Below are positions 1 to 4,383 of a stretch of DNA of 7,573 bases, piece after piece. Position 1 is the stretch's first letter; the number at the start of each line of letters is the position of its first letter. The notes beneath the pieces were generated by a model, which did no database searches, was not told where the DNA came from, and saw only the letters and a program-made list of their open reading frames with translations. Position numbers and translations under genes: made by a program. Source of the stretch: CAZJBP01 sp964544115 (GTDB lineage Bacteria > Verrucomicrobiota > Kiritimatiellia > UBA8416 > JADHWI01); NCBI GenBank assembly GCA_964544115.1, contig CAZJBP010000170.1:1-7573 (forward strand). Direction: 5' to 3'.

Positions 1-81
1 CATCCGATCATGTGGATTGCTTTGCTGTGCCAGGCAGTCGGGCGACCCGACACTTCAGAAGATCGCACAAGCGGGACACTG

Positions 82-112
82 CCCTGCCTTGCCTGTTCCC
101 GGCGAGGCAGGG
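82..112 (-). terminator. Terminator-like stem-loop downstream of hipA
   Basis: CCCTGCCT at 82-89 is the exact reverse complement of AGGCAGGG at 105-112. The pairing extends inward by three more pairs (91-93 with 101-103) past one weak position (90/104, G-U on the plus strand, A-C mismatch on the minus strand), closing a 7-base loop at 94-100. The hairpin begins about a dozen bases after the hipA stop codon, a natural place for transcription of hipBA to end. No U-rich tail follows on the minus strand, so it is not a textbook intrinsic terminator. It could equally be an mRNA 3'-end stabilising hairpin or a bidirectional structure. Confidence 0.4.
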
Positions 113-123
113 AGTACGTGGGG

Positions 124-1356
124 TTATCGCATTCGCTGGCACCGCTGCATGACCAGTGCTGAAACCTTGTTGGCGATGTCAGCGTCAGGGGAGGTCCGCA
201 CGAGGCTTCCTTCCGCCAGCGTGTCGATCACTTTGCCGGAAAGAATCGCAATCCTTTCCCGCACCATCGGCCAACCGAGGGCTGCTTCCTCCGCCATGCG
301 CCGGAAGTGAGTCGGGTTGATGTCGTTGACGCTCTTGCCGTTCCCGATGCTCATGGCGAGTCTGGTCGACACCTCTGTCCGGGCAATCGTGGAGACAAGG
401 TCGTAGAATGGCGCCAGACGTCTTTCGCCGCCGCGGTAGATCATCGAATAGTTCTTTCCGTGGGCATCGGCGTTGCCGATCAACATGTTCAGGATCAGCG
501 CATCGACGAAAGCCCGGATGTCGAGCACGGGAGTGGTGGACCATTCCCGCAGCAGCGCCACACACTCACGAACAAGCGGTCCACCTTCCTGCTGGTACTT
601 GAGCTCAGGAGGGCGGCCAAGGGCCTGACAGAAGTCCTCCTGATGCAGGCGAACCGTCATCCTGCCGTCGGCGCTGCGCACCCGGTCATAGCGGGCAACA
701 ACGATGCATGGCCTGCCGCCGATCTTCCGATGGGTCACTTCGGGCACGTTCAAGCCGAGAATCCCGGCAAGCCGCATGCAAAACATCTCGTTGGCCACCA
801 GGCCGGGGAACCGTTCCGGCTCCGGTTTGATGATGTGCGTGCTGGGCGTGTTGTCCAGCGGAAGCGAAATCGAATCCCCGTCCACGACGACTGGCAGCTT
901 GTCCTGCGCCCCGGCCAACGACAGTCGCAAGCCCTCTTCGCCAGCCAGCAGGGGACGGCGGGGCAGCTCGTTGACGATGGCCGAAAGGTCCTTCTCTCCG
1001 AGCGTGCGAAGACGATTCTCATTGTGGAACGGCTGCGTGCCTTCCGGCAGCAGGCTGATGGCTCCGGCGCATTCGCCGCCGATACGCTCTAGCATCGCGA
1101 AGTCGTTGCTCTCGCTGATCCCCAGTATTTCAGCGATACGGGTCCTGGGCCCTGCCTCGGGCAGGATGCCGGCGAAGAAAGGGCGGGCCCGTTTGCTCTC
1201 AAACGTCTCCGATGTCAGCGGAAGCATTCTGGATATAGGGGCGGCTCCGTCTTTCGCCAGCCACGTGGCGGCGTACGAGAAACGAAGGAGGCCGCTATCG
1301 TCCTGCTCCAGTTCGCCGACTCGTTCCTCATGCAGGTAGACAATCAGCTTGCTCAC
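124..1356 (-). CDS. hipA: HipA-like serine/threonine kinase toxin of a type II toxin-antitoxin system
   Basis: This 410-residue protein is a HipA-family kinase. Known members phosphorylate a translation factor or aminoacyl-tRNA synthetase (GltX for E. coli HipA), halting growth and promoting persistence. Residues 1-110 look like the N-terminal HipA 'couple' domain (VYLHEERVGEL..., FFAGILPE). The kinase part follows: LSLAGAQDKLPV, equivalent to the regulatory Ser loop and nucleotide-binding region; HIIKPE with the ATP-contacting Lys; VARYDR; HQEDFCQALG; the catalytic loop GNADAHGKN with its Asp and Asn; and the metal-binding APFYDL. Every hallmark I can check is present and the length is near the usual 410-440, so it should be active. 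The start is GTG at 1354-1356, and its first bases overlap the hipB stop (GTGA), indicating translational coupling to the antitoxin. The actual target is unknown. Confidence 0.95.
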   Translation of the reverse strand: MSKLIVYLHEERVGELEQDDSGLLRFSYAATWLAKDGAAPISRMLPLTSETFESKRARPFFAGILPEAGPRTRIAEILGISESNDFAMLERIGGECAGAISLLPEGTQPFHNENRLRTLGEKDLSAIVNELPRRPLLAGEEGLRLSLAGAQDKLPVVVDGDSISLPLDNTPSTHIIKPEPERFPGLVANEMFCMRLAGILGLNVPEVTHRKIGGRPCIVVARYDRVRSADGRMTVRLHQEDFCQALGRPPELKYQQEGGPLVRECVALLREWSTTPVLDIRAFVDALILNMLIGNADAHGKNYSMIYRGGERRLAPFYDLVSTIARTEVSTRLAMSIGNGKSVNDINPTHFRRMAEEAALGWPMVRERIAILSGKVIDTLAEGSLVRTSPDADIANKVSALVMQRCQRMR

Positions 1357-1592
1357 GTCGTAGCCGCCCCTTCGCTCGATCCAGTCGTCTCGATTGTCAG
1401 TTTGATTCCGAGGGCTTGAAGCACCTTGAAAACCCCATCGATTCGGGATGTCGGCTTCCCTCGCTCCAGTTCGATGAGGTAGCGCAAGCCTGTGCCGGCA
1501 GCCATCGCCAGTTCCTTCTGCGTCACCTTGAGACGCTTGCGCTCTGCTCGAATAGCGGCACCGAGTTCAGCACTGTCCTTGATCGCTTTCAT
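1353..1592 (-). CDS. hipB: HipB-like XRE-family antitoxin and autorepressor
   Basis: This is a small helix-turn-helix protein of about 79 residues, encoded directly upstream of hipA. After MKAIKDSAELGAAIRAERKR come KVTQKELAMAAG and GLRYLIELERGKPTSRIDG, the Cro/C1-type HTH, and then VFKVLQALGIKLTIE, which matches the terminal helix/strand of HipB-like antitoxins. HipB binds and neutralises HipA and represses the operon through palindromic operators. The frame is open to an earlier ATG at 1637 (94 residues), preceded by a possible GGAAG Shine-Dalgarno. I prefer the ATG at 1592 because relatives begin a few residues before the ELGxAIR helix, and because the extra 15 codons would be read through the best operator palindrome. 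Neither start has an ideal ribosome site. The last bases overlap the GTG start of hipA. Confidence 0.9.
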   Translation of the reverse strand: MKAIKDSAELGAAIRAERKRLKVTQKELAMAAGTGLRYLIELERGKPTSRIDGVFKVLQALGIKLTIETTGSSEGAATT

Positions 1593-1593
1593 A

Positions 1594-1607
1594 TTCCTGA
1601 TCGGGAA
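1594..1607. promoter_or_regulatory. hipBA operator 1, overlapping the antitoxin start region
   Basis: TTCCTGATCGGGAA is the core of a 20-bp near-perfect palindrome at 1591-1610 (9 of 10 pairs). It touches the preferred hipB start codon and would cover its ribosome-binding region or the promoter -10. The TTCC-N6-GGAA form resembles the E. coli HipB operator plan (TATCC-N8-GGATA) with a shorter spacer. Assignment to HipB is inferred from position and repetition. Confidence 0.65.
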
Positions 1608-1634
1608 TATCGCATAGGCGCCTTGGCCGGTCAA
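1606..1634 (-). promoter_or_regulatory. Candidate hipBA promoter
   Basis: On the minus strand, TTGACC (1634-1629) is followed after 17 bases by GATATT (1611-1606), a plausible sigma-70-type -35/-10 pair. Transcription would begin near 1599, leaving only a few untranslated bases before the ATG at 1592, so the message would be nearly leaderless. The -10 overlaps operator 1, which fits autorepression. If hipB starts at 1637 instead, a promoter further upstream is needed. An AATAAA box at about 1664-1659 is a weak alternative. Confidence 0.3.
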
Positions 1635-1643
1635 CATTAAATC

Positions 1644-1657
1644 TTCCCGATAGGGAA
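1644..1657. promoter_or_regulatory. hipBA operator 2
   Basis: TTCCCGATAGGGAA is the second copy of the TTCC-N6-GGAA palindrome. It matches its own reverse complement in 8 of 10 half-site positions and is centred 50 bp upstream of operator 1. It lies just upstream of the alternative hipB start at 1637. Confidence 0.6.
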
Positions 1658-1692
1658 CATTTATTGCCTTTGCCTACTCGATTCGACATATG

Positions 1693-1706
1693 TTCCTGAT
1701 CGGGCA
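1693..1706. promoter_or_regulatory. hipBA operator 3 (slightly degenerate)
   Basis: TTCCTGATCGGGCA is the third copy and differs from operator 1 at one position (A to C near the end). Its centre is 49 bp upstream of that of operator 2. It is probably a weaker or auxiliary HipB site. Confidence 0.5.
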
Positions 1707-1710
1707 CCGT

Positions 1711-1991
1711 GAGCTTTGTGATCAAGCAGATGAACATCCCAGCCAATTGGCTCCTCGGTAGAGCGAACCCACGACCTCAGACCTCGATCACGGTGTGGTC
1801 TTCAAGCTCAGGGGCCAACCCCCCGCTTGAGACGCGTCGAGATTCCCCATTCTGGGTTATGTTTTGCAGTTTGAAGGGTACTTGATCGATAGGCTCAGAC
1901 CGGGTCAAGTTCCCGATCTGATCGCCATAGTCAGTACAACCCAGTGCAAAGAGGACACTAACGGAAGGCTGGCCAGGCGACACGAAGAAGG
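1711..1991. other. Intergenic region without a recognisable gene
   Basis: Between the hipBA control region and the tRNA fragment there is no open frame with protein-like content on either strand. The small frames that cross it have no start context or recognisable motif. It contains a perfect 12-bp palindrome, AGCCAATTGGCT, at 1741-1752. Around 1753-1780 is a stretch that superficially resembles tRNA D-arm and T-arm words but does not fold as a tRNA. At 1910-1917 lies a single operator-like half site, TTCCCGAT. Confidence 0.6.
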
Positions 1992-2041
1992 TGGTCGGGG
2001 CGGCGGGATTCGAACCCGCGACTTTCAGCTCCCAAAGCTGA
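1992..2041 (-). tRNA. tRNA-Pro(UGG), 3' half only: attachment-site copy
   Basis: Read on the minus strand, this is the 3' half of a tRNA. The anticodon arm is TCAGC-TTTGGGA-GCTGA with anticodon UGG at 2034-2032 and G37, as in tRNA-Pro. The variable loop is AAGTC. The T arm is GCGGG-TTCGAAT-CCCGC. The acceptor strand is CGCCCCG, followed by A73 and an encoded CCA (1994-1992). Immediately 5' of the anticodon stem (above 2041) the sequence does not continue into a D arm or 5' acceptor strand. The gene is therefore cut at the anticodon stem. This is the typical duplicated 3' end left by a tyrosine-recombinase element, and the integrase gene begins about 150 bp away. The perfect 5-bp inverted repeat around a 7-bp loop (2025-2041) fits a recombination core site. 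Confidence 0.9.
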
Positions 2042-2063
2042 GCGGAATGTAATGAATAGACAA

Positions 2064-2116
2064 TGTTTATGGGCGTTATGACCGTTTTATGTCGAAATGT
2101 TTGATACTTGTTTGAC
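2064..2116 (+). repeat. TGTTTRA-type short direct repeats near the attachment core (possible arm sites)
   Basis: TGTTTATG at 2064, TGTTTGAT at 2098 and TGTTTGAC at 2109 are similar 8-base words in direct orientation, in an unusually A+T-rich stretch between the core site and the integrase gene. This is where arm-type integrase binding sites are usually found. The words are short, so chance is a real alternative. Confidence 0.25.
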
Positions 2117-2140
2117 AGGGGAAGCGGTTTTGGGCAGGAT
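2112..2140 (+). promoter_or_regulatory. Candidate integrase promoter
   Basis: A perfect TTGACA -35 lies at 2112-2117, followed after 17 bases by CAGGAT (2135-2140), a poor -10. Transcription would start near 2147, leaving roughly 45 bases before the GTG start. The -35 overlaps one of the short repeats, so integrase binding could repress it. The -10 is weak, so the call is tentative. Confidence 0.3.
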
Positions 2141-2180
2141 TCTTGCGTGAGGTCGAAACGCGTTGCGCGGGGTATCTCAC

Positions 2181-2187
2181 AAGGAGG
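2181..2187 (+). promoter_or_regulatory. Strong Shine-Dalgarno that fixes the integrase start
   Basis: AAGGAGG at 2181-2187 is a near-perfect ribosome-binding site, five bases before the GTG at 2193. It argues against the upstream in-frame TTG at 2163, which has no such site and would place the Shine-Dalgarno inside the coding region. Confidence 0.75.
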
Positions 2188-2192
2188 GTCCT

Positions 2193-3965
2193 GTGCCTTT
2201 GGAAATGCGGAAGACTAGCAAGTGGTGGTACGGCCGGTACAACGTCGGCGGGAAGGTTCACTGCGTGAACCTGCGCGTGGCGATCGAGGGGGAGCGGCCA
2301 GAGTCGATCACTCAGGAAGGAAACCGCGCGTTCGAGCGGTCCCGCGGCAAGGCGCAGACGACTTTCGATGCGCTGGTGAAGACGACGAAGGAGAAGCACC
2401 AGGCGGAGGAGTATGTTCAGCAGCTCCACGAGATTCGTACCGGCCGGCGTATCGACTCTATTCCTCTCGGGATGCTGGTGAAGGAATGGGAGCAGGCGCC
2501 GCGAAAGCGCAGTGGTTCCCCCCGCTATGTGGCACAGGCTCACACGCTCTTCGATCGGTTTGTGGCCTTTGTTGAGAAGACCTATCCGAAGACAGAAACG
2601 CTTGCGGATGTGACCCCCGACGTGGCGGAGGCGTTCATGTTGGCCGAGCGGGGACGCAGGGTGACCGGACGCACCTGGAATGCGGCGCTGATCCTGCTGC
2701 GGTCGGCCTTCAAGGTGCTGGCGCGGAAGGCCAATGTGGTGCGCAATCCGTTCGCGGGAATCCTGACGGCGGATGAGGATACGGCCCACCGTCGGCCGTT
2801 CAACCAGGCGGAACTGAAGGCGATCATGGACGCGGCGGCGAAGGATGAGTTCATCCGCCCCATCATTGTGACCGGCCTCTGCACGGCGATGCGGCGCGGG
2901 GACTGCTGTCTGTTGCAGTGGCGCGACGTGGATCTGAAGGAGCGGTTCGTCCGTGTGAAGACGGCGAAGACGGGGGAGACGGTCGAGATCCCGATGTTCC
3001 CGTTGTTCCGGGAGGAAGTCGAGGGTCATGTGGGGAACCAGTCAGAGCACGTGTTTCCGGAACAGGCTGCGATGTATCTGAAGAACGCCCAGGGCGTGTC
3101 GTATCGGGTGAAGCAACTTCTGGCGGCCGCCGGGTTCTATGACGTGAAGGAGGAGAAGGACGAGGAGAAGGACAAGAAGCCCCGTCCGAAACCCGATGAG
3201 CGCCCCCGCCTGCCGGCTGCGGAACTGCTGCCGCGCGGGTTGGCGGCCCTGGCGAAAGCGCCAGACGGCGAGATCAAGCCCGGCATGCGGCAGAGGATGG
3301 AACAGGCGTTTTGTTTGTACGTGGGTGGAGACGGGATCCCGACGGTGGCGCGGAAGATGGGAGTGAGTAAGGGTCTAATTTCCCGGTACCTGCACGAGAT
3401 CGACAAGCGCGCTGGGGTGCGGGTCATGCGGGAGATCGGCAGGAAGTTGCCGACCGTACGGCTGGGCGACGCGTCAGTGAAGAGGGGGCTGGGGCTGCGA
3501 CGAGCGTCCGTTCGCGATTTCCACAGTTTCCGGTCGACCTGGATCACGCTCGCCCTGGCTGCAGGCGTCCCCATGGAACTCGTGACACGCGTGACCGGGC
3601 ATCAGACGGTGGACGTCGTGCTCAAACACTACTTCCGGCCGGGGCGGGAGGATTTCCGCAAGGCGATCGAGGGGGCCATGCCGGCGTTGCTGATGGGGTC
3701 GGCCAGAGGTCAGAAGTCAGAGGGCGAAGGTCAGGGGGTGGTGAGGGATGTGCAGGTGGTGTACGAGGAAGCCCCCACGCCGGCGGCAATGATCCGGGCG
3801 GGGCTTGAGGCGCTGGAGGGGATGACGGGGAAGAACTGGAATGAGAAGCGCGAAGAGGCGTTGCGGGCGTTTCGCGAGGCGGCCGAGTGGGTCGAGGGGC
3901 GCATCTTGCATGAGGAGCGGGCGGCGAAGCGTTGCGGGTGCACGTCAGGGGCAGGGGCTTCCTGA
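2193..3965 (+). CDS. Tyrosine recombinase/integrase with an HTH-containing insertion in the catalytic domain
   Basis: This 590-residue site-specific recombinase presumably catalyses integration and excision at the adjacent tRNA-Pro site. Residues below count from the GTG at 2193. Residues 1-90 are a basic N-terminal segment (KWWYGRY). About 95-190 form a core-binding SAM-like domain, and the catalytic domain starts near 200. Catalytic residues are all visible: Arg234 in TAMRRGD, Lys259 in TAKTGE, His444 and Arg447 in DFHSFR, His470 in VTGHQT, and nucleophile Tyr480 in LKHYFRP. Between the Lys and the HxxR motif, about 315-430 is extra: a highly charged Glu/Lys/Pro linker, then IPTVARKMGVSKGLISRYL, which reads as a helix-turn-helix. 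A C-terminal tail of about 100 residues follows the Tyr. Typical integrases are 350-450 residues, so both additions are notable. The gene converges with the deaminase remnant 20 bp downstream. Confidence 0.93.
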   Translation: MPLEMRKTSKWWYGRYNVGGKVHCVNLRVAIEGERPESITQEGNRAFERSRGKAQTTFDALVKTTKEKHQAEEYVQQLHEIRTGRRIDSIPLGMLVKEWEQAPRKRSGSPRYVAQAHTLFDRFVAFVEKTYPKTETLADVTPDVAEAFMLAERGRRVTGRTWNAALILLRSAFKVLARKANVVRNPFAGILTADEDTAHRRPFNQAELKAIMDAAAKDEFIRPIIVTGLCTAMRRGDCCLLQWRDVDLKERFVRVKTAKTGETVEIPMFPLFREEVEGHVGNQSEHVFPEQAAMYLKNAQGVSYRVKQLLAAAGFYDVKEEKDEEKDKKPRPKPDERPRLPAAELLPRGLAALAKAPDGEIKPGMRQRMEQAFCLYVGGDGIPTVARKMGVSKGLISRYLHEIDKRAGVRVMREIGRKLPTVRLGDASVKRGLGLRRASVRDFHSFRSTWITLALAAGVPMELVTRVTGHQTVDVVLKHYFRPGREDFRKAIEGAMPALLMGSARGQKSEGEGQGVVRDVQVVYEEAPTPAAMIRAGLEALEGMTGKNWNEKREEALRAFREAAEWVEGRILHEERAAKRCGCTSGAGAS

Positions 3966-3985
3966 GGAGACGAAGCGACCGGACT

Positions 3986-4330
3986 CTACGTCAGGCACTC
4001 TCCAAGTTGCTTCGCCACATCATCAAGTTCGATGGCCCCAAGAGTCGGCTTTCGTCTCCCGATGAACACACTGCGATCAACGTGTTTCGGATCACCTTTG
4101 GACACATCGTGAATAAACAGTTGGCAAATCGCGGTCCCGGGCTTTACGGTGACGGGAATCTCGCCAACGTTCGTGATCTCGAGGGTGAGACAACCGGTGA
4201 AGCCAGGATGGACTCCAGTAGCCGTGGCTATGATGAGACCGTACCTACCCCAAGAGGAACGGCCAACAACATACGCAGCTCGATCCGCCGGCAGTCTGAT
4301 CCACTCGAGCGTGACGCCTAAGACGAGACG
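3986..4330 (-). pseudogene. 5'-truncated dCTP deaminase/dUTPase-family gene (C-terminal ~115 codons)
   Basis: One minus-strand frame without a usable start codon encodes an uninterrupted, family-like stretch ending at TAG (3988-3986). In order it reads LGVTLEWIRLP, AAYVVGRSSWGRYGL, ATGVHPGFTG, CLTLEITNVGEIPV and KPGTAICQLF. This is the conserved core of the dCTP deaminase/dUTPase fold: the RSSxxR loop, the PGxxG turn and the LE strand carrying the catalytic Glu of dCTP deaminases. The family converts dCTP to dUTP, or dUTP to dUMP, in the nucleotide pool. The first part of the gene is gone. Upstream of about 4330 the frame stays open but turns into low-complexity Ser/Pro/Arg sequence, and it has no ATG, GTG or TTG before the conserved core. 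No internal stop or frameshift is seen, so the truncation is probably recent or the remnant is under little decay. The exact family member is uncertain because the RID motif of E. coli Dcd is not conserved. Confidence 0.78.
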
Positions 4331-4341
4331 CGCGCACCGGT

Positions 4342-4370
4342 GAGAGGAAGATACACGGGGGAGAGGAAGA
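4342..4370 (+). repeat. 10-bp direct repeat at the deaminase/beta-helix gene junction
   Basis: GAGAGGAAGA occurs at 4342-4351 and again at 4361-4370, within a purine-rich plus-strand stretch between the 3' end of the beta-helix gene and the point where deaminase homology begins. It may mark the recombination junction that removed the deaminase 5' end, or may simply be low-complexity sequence. No terminator hairpin is seen after the beta-helix gene. Confidence 0.4.
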
Positions 4371-4383
4371 ACGGAAGACGGAA

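Noticed and set aside
307..1092. Long plus-strand open frame opposite hipA
   Set aside because: It is antisense to a protein with a complete set of HipA motifs, its translation has no recognisable domain, and high G+C content readily produces such frames.
1753..1790. Possible second tRNA remnant (GGTAGAGC and, on the minus strand, GGTCGTGGGTTCG)
   Set aside because: The words resemble D-arm and T-arm sequence, but the T stem does not pair, no anticodon arm can be drawn upstream and the loop lengths are wrong.
1910..1917. A fourth hipBA operator (TTCCCGAT)
   Set aside because: Only one half site is present; the other half (GGGAA) is missing and it is over 200 bp from operator 3.
1777..1983. 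Small minus-strand gene of 68 codons between hipB and the tRNA fragment
   Set aside because: There is no ribosome-binding site, no recognisable motif and unconvincing composition in a region that otherwise looks noncoding.
2076..3029. Long minus-strand frame opposite the integrase
   Set aside because: It is Arg/His/Leu-rich shadow sequence without motifs, overlapping a recombinase whose own frame is well supported.
3932..4321. Plus-strand frame of 129 codons after the integrase
   Set aside because: The opposite strand in this interval shows clear deaminase/dUTPase homology, so this is its shadow.
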